Source: Biostraticola tofi
Lineage (GTDB): Bacteria > Pseudomonadota > Gammaproteobacteria > Enterobacterales > Enterobacteriaceae
NCBI RefSeq assembly: GCF_004343195.1
Contig: NZ_SMCR01000004.1
Span: 1 to 64,000, forward strand
DNA length: 64,000 bases
Direction: 5' to 3'
In this document: piece after piece, positions 18,420-30,693 of the stretch
Layout of the letters: the number at the start of each line of letters is the position of its first letter
Numbering within the stretch: position 1 is the first letter of the stretch
Program-made: the position numbers and the translations under genes
Notes under the pieces: generated by a model
Told to the model about the DNA's origin: nothing
The model's input: the letters and a program-made list of their open reading frames with translations, nothing else
The model's database searches: none

Positions 18420-19424
18420 TCAATAGTTCTCCCGCAGATCGAGACCGCGATAGAGACCAGCCACCTGTTCGGCATAACCATTAAAGAGCAGCGTTGGCTG
18501 GCGTTTGACATCTAGAATGCCGCCGGAGCCTATTACTCTTTCGCTGGCCTGGGACCAGCGCGGATGATCCACATGAGGATTCACGTTGGCATAAAAGCCG
18601 TATTCATCAGGCGCGGACAGATTCCAGGTGGTGGGAGGCTGTTCGCGCGTCAATGTGATGTGCACAATGGACTTGATGCCTTTGAAGCCATATTTCCACG
18701 GGGTTATCAGCCGAATAGGAGCGCCGTTTTGCGGTGGTAGCGTTTTGCCGTATACACCGACCGTCATGAATGCCAACGGATTCATGGCTTCATCAATTCT
18801 CAATCCTTCAATATAGGGATACTGCAGCCCGCCGCCGATAAAGCGATCTTTCTGCCCGGGCATTTGGGCCGGATCATCCAGCGTTTGAAATGCCACATAG
18901 CGTGCCTGGCTGTTGGGCTCCGCCAGTGCCAGCAGCTTGCCCAGCTCAAAGCCAATCCATGGCACGACCATCGACCAGGCCTCAACACAGCGCAGCCGGT
19001 AAATGCGTTCCTCAAGCGGGAAGCGTTTGAGAATATCATCAATATCGAGAGTCACTGGCTTGGCGACCTCGCCGTCGATACGCACTTGCCAGCCTTGTGT
19101 TTTAAGTCCGCCGGCATTGGCCGCCGGGTCAGCTTTATCCAGACCGAATTCATAGAAATTGTTATAACCGGTCACTTTGTCAAATGGCGTTAGCGGTAAA
19201 TCGGGGCGCCACTGAGACGGTTTGCTGAAGTCTAGGGGCTTACCGGCCGGCGCGTCGGCTGGAGACTCGCCCTTGAACCATGACGCCAGGTCAGCTCGCG
19301 CAGATAGCGGCAGCGTCAGCGTAGCGGCGCTGATGCCCAGTGCTTTTAAAATGGTGCGCCGCTGGCTGAAAAACACCTTTTCAGCGGTCACATCGGCTTC
19401 CCGTAATTTTGGGTAACGTCTCAT
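18420..19424 (-). CDS. msrP: Periplasmic methionine sulfoxide reductase, catalytic subunit
   Basis: A molybdopterin enzyme (formerly YedY) that repairs oxidised methionines in envelope proteins. A Tat signal with [11 protein letters not shown] (twin Arg at 22-23) covers about residues 1-45. The molybdenum-ligand cysteine is in [11 protein letters not shown], followed by [12 protein letters not shown]. It is 334 residues, the family length. It works with MsrQ, encoded immediately downstream. In E. coli msrPQ is separate from accBC, so this placement differs from K-12. Confidence 0.97.
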   Translation of the reverse strand: MRRYPKLREADVTAEKVFFSQRRTILKALGISAATLTLPLSARADLASWFKGESPADAPAGKPLDFSKPSQWRPDLPLTPFDKVTGYNNFYEFGLDKADPAANAGGLKTQGWQVRIDGEVAKPVTLDIDDILKRFPLEERIYRLRCVEAWSMVVPWIGFELGKLLALAEPNSQARYVAFQTLDDPAQMPGQKDRFIGGGLQYPYIEGLRIDEAMNPLAFMTVGVYGKTLPPQNGAPIRLITPWKYGFKGIKSIVHITLTREQPPTTWNLSAPDEYGFYANVNPHVDHPRWSQASERVIGSGGILDVKRQPTLLFNGYAEQVAGLYRGLDLRENY

Positions 19425-19707
19425 AGACAGGCTCCGGCTGGGGATTATTGTGTAGCTTAGTCAAGTATGACCTAAAAACGGAATATGTATTGCCAAAGGC
19501 TGCGTTCAATAGTGTATCAATGGGGTAATACACGCCGCTTCAGCGGTAATGGCGGAAAGATCATTAAAAATATGCCATTTTTAATCTGTCGATGTCGGCA
19601 GCAGAATCGGCCGCCGGCGGCCCCGCTTTTCTGAAATGCCATGCCGTTTTTTACTGGAGCACTGCCCGGTAATGGATAACTCTTTGATATATCAATAGGG
19701 CACAGGG

Positions 19708-21624
19708 ATGCGATTAACCATAAAACTTTCTGCGATGGTCGCCATGATGTGCTCGCTGGCCATGTTGCTGATGCTGGCGGGCAGTGCGCTGAGTTTTTTT
19801 TATCTCGAAAAGCAGCGTATCGATAACCAGATGGCCAGTCTGTCGACCCTAATGGATCAGGTTCTATTAACGGAACCACCCCATTCGGTCGAGCACTGGC
19901 TGCCGATGATAACGCGGAGTGCCGGGATGACTGGGATAGACCTGTCCAGCGGCGGCAGCACGCTTTACCGGTTTTCCCTCGCCGATGAAGGCGGCGCGGA
20001 TGACCGGGCCCAGGAATACCGCCATCGCCACCTCATGCTGCTCCATCATCCGGATATCAAGCTAACGGTGATGTATCAGGACCTTTTCAGCGCTGAAAAT
20101 CGTTCGACAATAACGACCCTACCGATCAGTCTCGTCATTCTGCTCATGGTGACGGCGCTTGTCGTATCCCTGCGTTGGCTGAAACGGCAAATTCAGCCCC
20201 AGGAGAACCTGGAGTATCGGGCCAGACGGATCATTTACGGTGAGAGGGATCCGGTAGGGAAAGCGGCGGAAGAATGGCCTTCACTGACCGCCAACGCCAT
20301 TGACCGCCTGCTTAAAGATCTGGCTGACGCCCGTGAGCAGCGCAGCCGCGTGGATATTTTGATAAGAGCATTCGCTGCCCGTGATGCCAAGACAGGACTG
20401 AGCAACCGGTTGTTTTTCGATAATCAGCTGTCGCTCCAGTTGGAAGAAAATCAGGAAACCGGTAATCAGGGGGCAGTGATGATGATTCGCCCGCCCGACA
20501 GAGAAGGCAAAGATGCATTGGCGGCTGATACGGAAAAATGGCTCATCAATCTCATCTCCTCGCTGGCGATGCGTTATCCAGGCGCATTGCTGGCCCGCTA
20601 TTTTCACGATGATGTTGCCGTGCTGCTGCCTAATCGTTCCTTGAAGGATGCCAGAACGATGGCCGGACAGCTTATCAATGGCCTTAATGCACTGCCCTCG
20701 CGGGCTCGTCATGATGTATTGCATATAGGCATTTGCCTCTACCGGCCGGGCCAGACGGTGGTCGAGGTCATGGAGACTGCCGAACAGGCGACACGCAGCG
20801 CCGCCCTGCAGGGCGGCAACACCTGGGCGATGTATGACAGCCGGGTGCCCGAAGCGGTTCGCGGCCATGTCAAATGGCGTACGCTTCTGGAACACACGCT
20901 GAACACCGGCGGCCCGCAACACTTCATTCGCGAAAGCTTTAAACAGGACGGCTCGGTAGACCACCATGTGGTGGTTAACCGTATCATTGACGGAGCGCAT
21001 CAATTAACCGCCGCCGAATTCTTACCGGTGATGCAGCAACTCGGTCTGGCAGCGCGTTATGAGCAGCAGTTACTCACTCGTATTGTTTCACAGCTGGGAC
21101 AATTGCCGGGCAAGATGGCGGTGGCTATCAGTGTACACTCACTATTACAACGGCAGTTCCAGCTGTGGTTGCGTAATTTGCTGATGCAGTGCGAAAAAAT
21201 GCAACGAAAACAAATTATGTTTGAACTTGTTGAGGCAGATCTTTGTCAACATTTGGGCCGGTTGCGTCCGGCATTACGTTTATTGTCGGCGCTGGGATGC
21301 GATATTGCAGTAGTTGACGCCGGCAGAACCTTGGTCAGCACTGCCTATATTGCGGTGACGCCCGTTTCCGTCATTAAGCTGCACCCTGGTCTGGTGAGAG
21401 GAATCGAACGTCGCTCGGAAAACCAGCTGTTTATGCAAAGCCTGCTTGAGGCCTGTATTGGCAGCAGTACACGCATATTCGCAACCGGGGTTAAGACAAA
21501 TCTGGAATGGCAAACGCTGCTTGATAACGCAGTGGCGGGTGGCGAAGGCGATTTTTTTGCACCAATCCAGCCGTTCGACCGCTGGCTGAAAAAATATTCG
21601 CTCGATGTTACGCGATTAGTATAA
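19708..21624 (+). CDS. csrD: RNase E specificity factor CsrD
   Basis: A membrane protein that targets the small RNAs CsrB and CsrC for RNase E decay and so frees CsrA. About 638 residues: TM helix at 7-30, periplasmic part to about 128, second TM near 130-150, then degenerate GGDEF (from about 225, DAKTGLSNRLFFDNQL) and EAL domains (MFELVEADLCQHLGRL). The catalytic GGDEF and EAL residues are replaced, as in E. coli CsrD, so it should neither make nor degrade cyclic-di-GMP. It lies upstream of mreB, as in E. coli. Confidence 0.95.
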   Translation: MRLTIKLSAMVAMMCSLAMLLMLAGSALSFFYLEKQRIDNQMASLSTLMDQVLLTEPPHSVEHWLPMITRSAGMTGIDLSSGGSTLYRFSLADEGGADDRAQEYRHRHLMLLHHPDIKLTVMYQDLFSAENRSTITTLPISLVILLMVTALVVSLRWLKRQIQPQENLEYRARRIIYGERDPVGKAAEEWPSLTANAIDRLLKDLADAREQRSRVDILIRAFAARDAKTGLSNRLFFDNQLSLQLEENQETGNQGAVMMIRPPDREGKDALAADTEKWLINLISSLAMRYPGALLARYFHDDVAVLLPNRSLKDARTMAGQLINGLNALPSRARHDVLHIGICLYRPGQTVVEVMETAEQATRSAALQGGNTWAMYDSRVPEAVRGHVKWRTLLEHTLNTGGPQHFIRESFKQDGSVDHHVVVNRIIDGAHQLTAAEFLPVMQQLGLAARYEQQLLTRIVSQLGQLPGKMAVAISVHSLLQRQFQLWLRNLLMQCEKMQRKQIMFELVEADLCQHLGRLRPALRLLSALGCDIAVVDAGRTLVSTAYIAVTPVSVIKLHPGLVRGIERRSENQLFMQSLLEACIGSSTRIFATGVKTNLEWQTLLDNAVAGGEGDFFAPIQPFDRWLKKYSLDVTRLV

Positions 21625-22980
<1,356 letters not shown>

Positions 22981-22989
22981 CCTGCCTCG

Positions 22990-23053
22990 AAAAGGGGGGA
23001 ACCGCCCGGGTGTACGCGTAATTTACTCATCCAGGCTGGTGCCCCCCTTTTTT
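22990..23053 (+). terminator. Attenuating terminator between mreB and mreC
   Basis: AAAAGGGGGG at 22990-22999 pairs with CCCCCCTTTTTT at 23042-23053, with further AACC/GGTG pairing inside, and ends in T. It should reduce mreCD transcription relative to mreB. In E. coli mreB is also produced largely as a single-gene transcript. Confidence 0.8.
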
Positions 23054-23074
23054 ATTGAGGAAAATGCACAGTTT

Positions 23075-24127
23075 ATGAAGCCGATTTTCAGCAGAGGACC
23101 TTCTCTGCAATTGCGATTATTCCTGGCCGTTGTGGTTGCTGTGGCCGTCATTGTAGCCGACAGCCGTCTTGACACGTTCGTCAAAATACGCACCGTACTG
23201 GATACGGCGGTCAGCCCTTTTTATTTTCTGGCCAACGGCCCTCGCCAGATGCTTGATAATGTCTCCGAAACCTTGGCATCACGAGACCAGTTAGCGTTGG
23301 AAAACCGCGCCCTTAGGCAAGAACTGCTGCTGAAGAACAGTGAGCAGTTATTATTAGGTCAGTTCAAACAGGAAAACGCGCGCCTGCGCGAGCTGTTGGG
23401 ATCACCTTTGCGTCAGGATGAGCAGAAAATGGTCACTCAGGTCATCTCCGCCAGCACTGATCCCTATAGTGATCAAGTGGTCATTGATAAAGGCATCGAC
23501 AGCGGCGTTTATGTGGGCCAGCCGGTCATCAGCGATAAGGGGGTGGTTGGCCAGGTTATCGCTACCAGTAAGCTGACCAGCCGGGTATTGCTGATTTGCG
23601 ATGCATCCCACGCCTTGCCGATTCAGGTCCTGCGCAATGACATCCGTGTCATCGTGTCCGGTAACGGCTGTACTGAAGATCTCCAGATGGAGCATCTGCC
23701 CGGCAATACCGATATCAGGGTAGGCGATGTACTGGTCACGTCAGGGCTAGGCGGCCGATTCCCGGAAGGGTATCCGGTCGCGGTGGTCTCATCGGTTAAA
23801 CTTGATACCCAGCGCGCCTATACCGTGATTCAGGCGCGTCCGACCGCCGGGCTGCAGCGGCTGCGTTATCTGCTGCTGCTGTGGGGAGCGGATCCGCGGG
23901 GTGAAGTGCCGCTGGCACCGGGTGAAGTACACCGGGTTGCCAATGAAAGACTGATGCAGATGATGCCGCAAGTGTTGCCGCCGCCGGATGCGATGGGGCC
24001 TCCTGCGCCAGTTCCGCCGCCGGCTACCGGCACTACGCTTGCGCCGACCAGGCCGGCGGTGACCAGCCGTGGCGGCAACAGCGTGACGAATGGCAGCGCT
24101 GCGCCTGCTTCGGGAGCGCCGCGATGA
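23075..24127 (+). CDS. mreC: Cell shape protein MreC
   Basis: A bitopic membrane protein that links MreB to the elongation penicillin-binding proteins. About 350 residues: TM near 12-32, a coiled coil (about 70-112, rich in Leu, Glu and Gln), then the periplasmic beta-barrel domain. The C-terminus from about 295 is Pro/Ala-rich and probably disordered. ATG 23075 ([11 protein letters not shown]) fits the family; GAGG at 23057-23060 is 14 bases away. A five-codon frame ATG-CAC-AGT-TTA-TGA ends on this ATG. The mreC stop overlaps mreD by ATGA. Confidence 0.97.
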   Translation: MKPIFSRGPSLQLRLFLAVVVAVAVIVADSRLDTFVKIRTVLDTAVSPFYFLANGPRQMLDNVSETLASRDQLALENRALRQELLLKNSEQLLLGQFKQENARLRELLGSPLRQDEQKMVTQVISASTDPYSDQVVIDKGIDSGVYVGQPVISDKGVVGQVIATSKLTSRVLLICDASHALPIQVLRNDIRVIVSGNGCTEDLQMEHLPGNTDIRVGDVLVTSGLGGRFPEGYPVAVVSSVKLDTQRAYTVIQARPTAGLQRLRYLLLLWGADPRGEVPLAPGEVHRVANERLMQMMPQVLPPPDAMGPPAPVPPPATGTTLAPTRPAVTSRGGNSVTNGSAAPASGAPR

Positions 24128-24612
24128 ACCGTTATCATCGGCACGGCAGCTGGGTGGTATGGCTGTCTTTTCTTATCGCCGTCGTGCTGCAGATCATGCC
24201 ATGGCCGCCCCAGCTGTTTCTTTTTCGGCCTTCATGGGTCAGTCTTATCCTGATTTACTGGGTTATGGCGCTGCCACACCGGGTCAATGTGGGAACCGGC
24301 TTTGTGCTGGGCCTGATTCTGGATCTGATCCTCGGGTCGATTCTAGGCGTCAGGGCGCTGTCGCTGAGTATCCTGGCATACCTGGTGGCCTTCAAATTCC
24401 AGTTGTTCCGTAACATGGCCCTTTGGCAACAGGCGCTGATTGTGGTAGTGCTGTCTTTAGCCACTCACGTTGTCGTATTTTGGGCTGAATTCATGGTGAT
24501 TAATATCTCATTCCGCCCTGAAATCTTCTGGAGTAGCGTAGTGGATGGCGTATTGTGGCCTTGGCTGTTTTTGCTGATGCGCAAGATTCGCCGCCGGTTT
24601 TCCGTACAGTGA
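24124..24612 (+). CDS. mreD: Rod shape-determining protein MreD
   Basis: An inner-membrane protein of 162 residues with five or six hydrophobic segments, part of the elongasome with MreC, RodA and PBP2. The N-terminal [20 protein letters not shown] and the following [20 protein letters not shown] match E. coli MreD. Its ATG overlaps the mreC stop by four bases (ATGA), indicating translational coupling. Confidence 0.96.
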   Translation: MNRYHRHGSWVVWLSFLIAVVLQIMPWPPQLFLFRPSWVSLILIYWVMALPHRVNVGTGFVLGLILDLILGSILGVRALSLSILAYLVAFKFQLFRNMALWQQALIVVVLSLATHVVVFWAEFMVINISFRPEIFWSSVVDGVLWPWLFLLMRKIRRRFSVQ

Positions 24613-24619
24613 GGTGCCG

Positions 24620-25213
24620 ATGACTCCGATTTACCTGGCGTCAGGCTCGCCAAGGCGCAAAGAATTGCTGGCAATGCTGCCCGTCACATTCGAGGTGCTC
24701 AGCACTGAGGTGGAAGAACGACGTAATCCGGCTGAGGGCGCGCCTGAGTATGTCAAGCGCCTGGCATTGATGAAAGCGCAGGCCGGCGTGGCAGTCGCGC
24801 CGTTACCCTATCCAGTGCTGGGCGCGGATACCATTGTAGTGCAGAGCGGTGAAATCCTGGAAAAGCCCCGGGATGCCGAGCACGCTGCCCTGATGCTGAG
24901 CCAACTCTCCGGGCAGCGCCATGAGGTGATGACCGCGGTCGCCTTTGCAGATAATTCTTATCAACTTTGCCATACTGTCACCACCGAGGTGACATTCAGA
25001 CGATTGTCCACCCTGGAGATTTGCCGGTATATCGCTACCGGCGAGCCGATGGACAAGGCGGGTGCCTATGGCATTCAGGGACTGGGCGGGGCCTTTGTCA
25101 GGAGCATTAACGGCAGCTATCATGCGGTCGTGGGCCTGCCGCTGGTAGAAACCAAAGAATTGCTTGATCAATTCAATGCATTACGGGGTGAACGAGGACA
25201 ACATGGCTGCTGA
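24620..25213 (+). CDS. yhdE: Maf family nucleotide pyrophosphatase (YhdE)
   Basis: Hydrolyses dTTP, UTP and modified pyrimidine nucleotides and helps keep non-canonical nucleotides from nucleic acids; overexpression of the family can inhibit septation. It is 197 residues. Motifs are [13 protein letters not shown] at the N-terminus, the catalytic [18 protein letters not shown], and a conserved C-terminal [21 protein letters not shown] (the last run is split here). ATG 24620 is preceded by GAGG at 5 bases, better than GTG 24614. It overlaps rng by 11 bases. Confidence 0.96.
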   Translation: MTPIYLASGSPRRKELLAMLPVTFEVLSTEVEERRNPAEGAPEYVKRLALMKAQAGVAVAPLPYPVLGADTIVVQSGEILEKPRDAEHAALMLSQLSGQRHEVMTAVAFADNSYQLCHTVTTEVTFRRLSTLEICRYIATGEPMDKAGAYGIQGLGGAFVRSINGSYHAVVGLPLVETKELLDQFNALRGERGQHGC

Positions 25214-26672
25214 ATTGCTGGTCAATATCACGCCTTCAGAGACGCGGGTCGCCTATATCGATGGCGGCATCCTGCAAGAAATCCATATCGAGCGCGAAGC
25301 GCGGCGCGGTATTGTCGGTAATATTTATAAAGGCCGGGTAAGTCGGGTGTTGCCAGGCATGCAGGCGGCGTTTGTCGATATCGGTTTGGACAAAGCGGCT
25401 TTTTTGCATGCCTCCGATATCATGCCGCATACCGAATGCGTGGCGGGCGAGGAGCAAAAGAACTTCCATGTCCGGGACATTGCCGAGCTGGTGAGGCAGG
25501 GGCAGGACATCATGGTCCAGGTGGTAAAAGATCCGCTCGGCACCAAAGGTGCGCGTCTGACAACCGATATCACGCTGCCCTCACGCTACCTGGTGTTCAT
25601 GCCTGGCGCTGCCCATGTCGGTGTATCCCAGCGCATCGACAGCGAGGCTGAGCGAGACCGACTTAAAAAGACCGTATCCGCCTATTGCGATGAGCAGGGC
25701 GGATTTATTATCCGCACCGCCGCCGAAAGCATTGGTGAGGACGAACTGTCCCAGGACGCTGCCTTCCTGCGTCGTCTGTGGACCAAGGTAATGGAGCGTA
25801 AGCGCCGTAACCAGAGTAAGTACATGCTATACGGGGAACTCGCATTGGCGCAGCGTATATTGCGTGACTTTGCCGGTGCTGCGCTGGATCGTATCCGGGT
25901 AGACTCCCGCTTGACCTATGATTTGCTGGTGGAATTTACCGCTGAATATATTCCCGAAATGACCGATAAGCTTGAGCACTACAGCGGCAAGCAGCCGATT
26001 TTCGACCTCTATGACGTGGAGAACGAAATTCAGCGCTCCCTGGAGCGAAAAGTCGAGCTTAAATCCGGTGGTTACCTGATTATCGATCAGACTGAGGCAA
26101 TGACCACCATCGACATCAATACCGGGGCGTTTGTCGGGCACCGTAATCTGGACGAAACCATTTTCAATACCAATATCGAAGCAACACAGGCTATTGCACG
26201 CCAGCTTCGGTTGCGCAATCTGGGCGGTATCATCATCATCGATTTTATCGATATGAATAATGAAGAACACCGACGCCGGGTACTGCACTCTCTTGAGCAG
26301 GCGATGAGCAAGGATCGCGTTAAAACCGGTATCAACGGATTTTCCCAACTGGGTCTGGTCGAAATGACCCGCAAGCGGACGCGTGAAAGTATTGAACATG
26401 TGCTCTGCAGCGAGTGTCCAACCTGTCATGGCCGAGGCACCGTCAAAAGCGTTGAAACGGTCTGCTATGAAATCATGCGCGAGATCGTTCGCGTTCATCA
26501 CGCTTATGATTCGGACCGATTTCTGGTTTATGCCTCGGCGGTGGTGGGGGAAGCGCTTAAAAGCGATGAGTCCCATGCGCTGGCGGAGGTGGAAATTTTT
26601 GTCGGCAAACAGGTTAAAGTACAAATCGAGCCCTTGTACAGTCAGGAACAATTTGATGTAGTCATGATGTAG
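25203..26672 (+). CDS. rng: Ribonuclease G
   Basis: An endoribonuclease that matures the 16S rRNA 5' end and degrades some mRNAs. It is 489 residues, the E. coli length, starting [18 protein letters not shown]. An S1-like RNA-binding domain covers about 37-128. The metal-binding aspartates are in [13 protein letters not shown] and IIIDFIDM, and the zinc-link cysteines in [11 protein letters not shown]. It is an RNase E paralogue without the long C-terminal scaffold. Its start lies inside the end of yhdE. Confidence 0.98.
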   Translation: MAAELLVNITPSETRVAYIDGGILQEIHIEREARRGIVGNIYKGRVSRVLPGMQAAFVDIGLDKAAFLHASDIMPHTECVAGEEQKNFHVRDIAELVRQGQDIMVQVVKDPLGTKGARLTTDITLPSRYLVFMPGAAHVGVSQRIDSEAERDRLKKTVSAYCDEQGGFIIRTAAESIGEDELSQDAAFLRRLWTKVMERKRRNQSKYMLYGELALAQRILRDFAGAALDRIRVDSRLTYDLLVEFTAEYIPEMTDKLEHYSGKQPIFDLYDVENEIQRSLERKVELKSGGYLIIDQTEAMTTIDINTGAFVGHRNLDETIFNTNIEATQAIARQLRLRNLGGIIIIDFIDMNNEEHRRRVLHSLEQAMSKDRVKTGINGFSQLGLVEMTRKRTRESIEHVLCSECPTCHGRGTVKSVETVCYEIMREIVRVHHAYDSDRFLVYASAVVGEALKSDESHALAEVEIFVGKQVKVQIEPLYSQEQFDVVMM

Positions 26673-26763
26673 GCCTGCCGCGATTGATGAAAAAAAAGCA
26701 CAAAAACGATAATGACAGCCTGCTCATCACCAGCGGCGAGCGATCGGAAGCAAGGAGAGGCAT

Positions 26764-29700
26764 GTGAGGCGATTACCGGGCATTATAATGGCCCTCTTTG
26801 CTACCCTGATTGTTGTGGTTGCACTGGTGGTAAGTGGGCTCCGCCTGGCATTACCTCATCTGGACACCTTTCGTCCAAAGATTATTGAAACCCTGAACCG
26901 TCATTACGCTATGGATATCCATATCCGGGAGATGCACGGCAGCTGGCAATCGTTCGGACCAACGCTTGATATCGGCGGTATCGATGCTGCAGCGCCCAAT
27001 GAACAATTCACCATTCAGCGCGTGACGGTAGCGCTGGATGTCTGGCAATCGTTGCTGCACTGGCGTCTGCAGTTCAGGGATGTGACCTTCTACCGTTTGA
27101 ATCTCAATCTTAACAGCACGTTGCTTGGGCGTGATAATCAGGGTAGCCCCATCAAGGCCGACCGGATGTCGGATCTTTTCCTGCATCAGTTTGATCACTT
27201 TATTCTGCGTGACAGCCAGCTGTCATTCCTGACGCCTTCCGGTGAGCGTTCCACTCTTTCGATACCCCAGCTTACCTGGCTTAATGGCCGCGACCGCCAT
27301 CGGGCCGAGGGCCAGGTCAGCCTGTCCAGCGTTAATGTGCAGCAAGGCGCGATTGATGTACGCATGGACTTGCATGACGAGAAAGGGCTGCTGGACAAGG
27401 GCCGGGTATATCTTCAGGCTGACGGCATCGATCTCAAACCGTGGTTCAGTCAGTGGCTGCAGAGCAACACCGGCCTGACCCAGGCGGATTTCAGTCTGGC
27501 CGCCTGGCTTTCGATCAAGGATGGCGACGTTGACGAGGCCGACGTTTTCCTGAATCAGGGCCGTGCGTTATGGCAGGAGCAGGGGCAAGATCACCGTGTG
27601 GACGTCGATAAACTGGCGCTGCATCTTACCCGCCAGAATGAAGGCTGGCATATGGCGGTACCGCGGCTAAATATTGCCACTGATGGTGATTCGTGGGCCG
27701 ATGGGAAGCTCTCCCTATTCTGGCAGCCGGAAAAAAACCATTTATTTGCCCCGGATAAAGCCGGCGAGATCCGCCTGCGTGCCAGTAATCTGGAACTCGA
27801 GCGATTTTCCGCCTTCCTGCCGCTGTTTTCTTCCCTGACGCCTCATCTGCGCGACCGGTGGAACGACTTGGCGCCCAAAGGGCATCTCGCCATGCTGGCG
27901 ATGGATATACCGCTTAATGATTCAGGTAAGACCCGCTTTGCCGCCCGTTGGCGGGATGTGGCGTGGCAACAGTGGCAACTGCTGCCCGGCGCCGATAAAG
28001 TCTCGGGAATGGCCGCCGGCACGGCGGCGGCAGGCCAGATCTCGCTGGCGCTGACTGACAGCACCCTGCCTTATAAGGAAATGTTTCGCGCCCCGCTTGA
28101 CGTCAGCAGCGCCAGGGTCAACCTGGAGTGGACCAATGACGCCAGTGGATTGATGCTGGCGGGGAAAGATCTCGATATTCAGGCTCGCGCTTTGTGGGCC
28201 ACCGGCGATTTTCGCTTCCACAAGCCGGCAGCGGGCCAACCCTGGCTAGATATTCTTTCCGGCATGCGGTTAACTGATGCCGCCCAGGCATGGCGCTATT
28301 TCCCTGAGCCATTAATGGGTACCCATCTGGTGGATTATCTCACCGGTGCGCTGCAAGGGGGAACCGTCGATAACGCTACCCTGGTGTTTGCCGGCAACCC
28401 CAGCCAATTCCCCTTCAAACACAATGACGGCCAGTTTGAAGTCTGGGTGCCGTTGCGACAGGCAACGTATGAATTTGAACCCGGCTGGCCAGCACTGACC
28501 AATCTGGCTATCGATCTGGACTTCCTCAACGACGGTTTATTCATGGATGCCCCCCAGACCCGATTGGGTGAGGCGACAGGAAAAAACATCGTCGCCACCA
28601 TTCCTGACTATTCCAGACAGAAGTTGCTGGTCGATGCGGATATTAGCGGCCAGGGAAGCGCTATTCGCGATTATTTTTATCAGACACCGCTGAAGAACTC
28701 CCTGGGCAAAACCCTGGATCAGCTGAAAGTCGGCGGTAATGTCAATGGCACCCTTCATCTGGATATCCCGCTGACCGGTCAGCAGCCGGTAGCGTCCGGT
28801 AAGGTAAACCTGGCTGGCAATTCGCTGTTCGTCACCGCATTAGGCACCGGCTTCAAGGACTTGAGCGGTCAGTTCCGCTACAGCAACGGCAATCTGGAAA
28901 GCGATACCCTGAAAGGCAACTGGTTCGGGCAACCGGTGGCTATTGATTTTACCTCCACCGAACATGACAAGGGTTTTGATATTGATGTCGGACTGCGCGG
29001 CGACTGGGCGCTAAATCGCCTGTCAACTATTCCGCCATCCCTGGCGAGCGCTCTAGGCGGACGGGCATCATGGCAGAGTGACATTGCCATTGCGCTGCCC
29101 TTGGCCGGGAATACCACCTATCAGGTTGAAGTGAAAAGCGATTTAAAAAATGTGAGCAGTCACTTACCCGAACCCCTGGACAAAGCTCAAGGTCAGGCTT
29201 TTCCGGTAACGGTTAACGTTCGGGGTGACCTGAACGCCTTCCGACTAAGTGGCCATGCCGGACAGAGTAACGCATTCAACAGCGAATTCCTGCTGGCCCG
29301 GCAGTTGACGCTGGCGCGGGGCGCCTGGAACAGTAACAGCACCCGGATCCCCTCTCTGCCTGAAGATCGCAGCCTGAGCTTATCCCTGCCGGCGCTGAAC
29401 GGCGAGAAATGGCTGGCGCTGATGATGCCGCTGTCACAATCGGCTGGAAAATCCGCCGCCAGCCGTTTTCGTTTTCCCGACGCCCTGGCGCTGTCGACCC
29501 CGGCTCTCACTCTGGGCGGTCAGCGCTGGCATGATCTTACCCTGACCCGCCGTAATATCGCCGGCGGCACCAGGGTGGATGCCAAAGGACAGGAAATTGC
29601 CGGTACGCTGAGCATGTTAGATAACGGTATCTGGCGAGCGGCCCTGGATTATCTTTATTATAATCCTGAGTGGCCTGAAGATAAGGCTTCCGCCGGCGGC

Positions 29701-30585
29701 GGCCAGACGGACCCGTTACCTGACGCGGAACGGCTGAAGGATTTCAGCGGTTGGCCTGCGGTTCAGTGGCGCTGCAAGGCGTGCTGGGTAAAAGGCCAGA
29801 ACTTCGGCCGGGTCGATGCCGACCTTACGCCGCAGCGTAATACCCTGACGTTGACCGACGGCCTGGTCGATACCGGTAAAGCCCGGCTGGTGGTCGAAGG
29901 GAGCTGGACCCTGAACGGCGCGCAAAGCCGTACCTCGCTGAAAGGTAAATTGAGCGGAAAGAGCATCAGCGTGGCCACTGATTACCTGGGCATTGATTCG
30001 CCACTGCGAGATTCCCCTTTTGATATCGACCTGGACCTGCACTGGCAGGATGTTCCCTGGTCACCGCAGTTGTCCAGCCTTAACGGCGTACTGCACAGCT
30101 CGCTCGGCAAAGGGAAAATCGATAATATCAGCAGCGGGCAGGCTGGCAGGCTGCTGCGCCTGATAAGCTTCGATGCACTGCTGCGTAAACTGCAGTTTGA
30201 TTTCCGGGATGCATTTGGTCAGGGGTTCTATTTTGATTCCATTAAAGGCAGCGCCTGGCTTAAAGGCGGCACCCTGCATACCAGCGATCTGCTGGTGGAC
30301 GGTCTGGAGGCGGATATTGCCATGTCGGGTGATGTGGACTTTACTCGCCAGCAGATCGACATGAAAGCGGTCATTACCCCTGAAGTTTCGGCGACCGTCG
30401 GGGTAGCCACGGCGTTTGCCATCAATCCGGTGGTCGGGGCGGCGGTGTTTGCCGCCAGCAAAGTGCTGGCGCCGCTGTGGAGCAAGATTTCGCTGATTCG
30501 TTATCGCATCACTGGCCCGCTGGATCAGCCGGTCATTGAGGAAGAATTACGCCAGCCCAGGCAGCCTGGCGACGGCGATAAATAA
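26764..30585 (+). CDS. yhdP: AsmA-like envelope protein YhdP
   Basis: A very large bridge-like protein of 1273 residues (E. coli YhdP 1266) anchored in the inner membrane by one N-terminal helix (about 8-30) and reaching across the periplasm. With TamB and YdbH it carries phospholipid to the outer membrane. The sequence is mostly beta-rich repeats, with an AsmA-like C-terminus ending in a hydrophobic stretch near VSATVGVATAFAINPVVG. The GTG start is supported by AAGGAG six bases upstream. It follows rng by about 90 bases. Confidence 0.95.
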   Translation: MRRLPGIIMALFATLIVVVALVVSGLRLALPHLDTFRPKIIETLNRHYAMDIHIREMHGSWQSFGPTLDIGGIDAAAPNEQFTIQRVTVALDVWQSLLHWRLQFRDVTFYRLNLNLNSTLLGRDNQGSPIKADRMSDLFLHQFDHFILRDSQLSFLTPSGERSTLSIPQLTWLNGRDRHRAEGQVSLSSVNVQQGAIDVRMDLHDEKGLLDKGRVYLQADGIDLKPWFSQWLQSNTGLTQADFSLAAWLSIKDGDVDEADVFLNQGRALWQEQGQDHRVDVDKLALHLTRQNEGWHMAVPRLNIATDGDSWADGKLSLFWQPEKNHLFAPDKAGEIRLRASNLELERFSAFLPLFSSLTPHLRDRWNDLAPKGHLAMLAMDIPLNDSGKTRFAARWRDVAWQQWQLLPGADKVSGMAAGTAAAGQISLALTDSTLPYKEMFRAPLDVSSARVNLEWTNDASGLMLAGKDLDIQARALWATGDFRFHKPAAGQPWLDILSGMRLTDAAQAWRYFPEPLMGTHLVDYLTGALQGGTVDNATLVFAGNPSQFPFKHNDGQFEVWVPLRQATYEFEPGWPALTNLAIDLDFLNDGLFMDAPQTRLGEATGKNIVATIPDYSRQKLLVDADISGQGSAIRDYFYQTPLKNSLGKTLDQLKVGGNVNGTLHLDIPLTGQQPVASGKVNLAGNSLFVTALGTGFKDLSGQFRYSNGNLESDTLKGNWFGQPVAIDFTSTEHDKGFDIDVGLRGDWALNRLSTIPPSLASALGGRASWQSDIAIALPLAGNTTYQVEVKSDLKNVSSHLPEPLDKAQGQAFPVTVNVRGDLNAFRLSGHAGQSNAFNSEFLLARQLTLARGAWNSNSTRIPSLPEDRSLSLSLPALNGEKWLALMMPLSQSAGKSAASRFRFPDALALSTPALTLGGQRWHDLTLTRRNIAGGTRVDAKGQEIAGTLSMLDNGIWRAALDYLYYNPEWPEDKASAGGGQTDPLPDAERLKDFSGWPAVQWRCKACWVKGQNFGRVDADLTPQRNTLTLTDGLVDTGKARLVVEGSWTLNGAQSRTSLKGKLSGKSISVATDYLGIDSPLRDSPFDIDLDLHWQDVPWSPQLSSLNGVLHSSLGKGKIDNISSGQAGRLLRLISFDALLRKLQFDFRDAFGQGFYFDSIKGSAWLKGGTLHTSDLLVDGLEADIAMSGDVDFTRQQIDMKAVITPEVSATVGVATAFAINPVVGAAVFAASKVLAPLWSKISLIRYRITGPLDQPVIEEELRQPRQPGDGDK

Positions 30586-30693
30586 TCCGCCTATTTGACG
30601 TGGGCGGTTAATTGCCTCAGTCTATAAATAATATTAATCATGGTTTATGCCAGCGCCGGGCTGGTCAATTTATCATTACTAGAGTGGAAACCT

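Noticed and set aside
19425..19707. Small gene between msrP and csrD
   Set aside because: The frames here have no family similarity and the stretch is short; it is probably the divergent promoter region.
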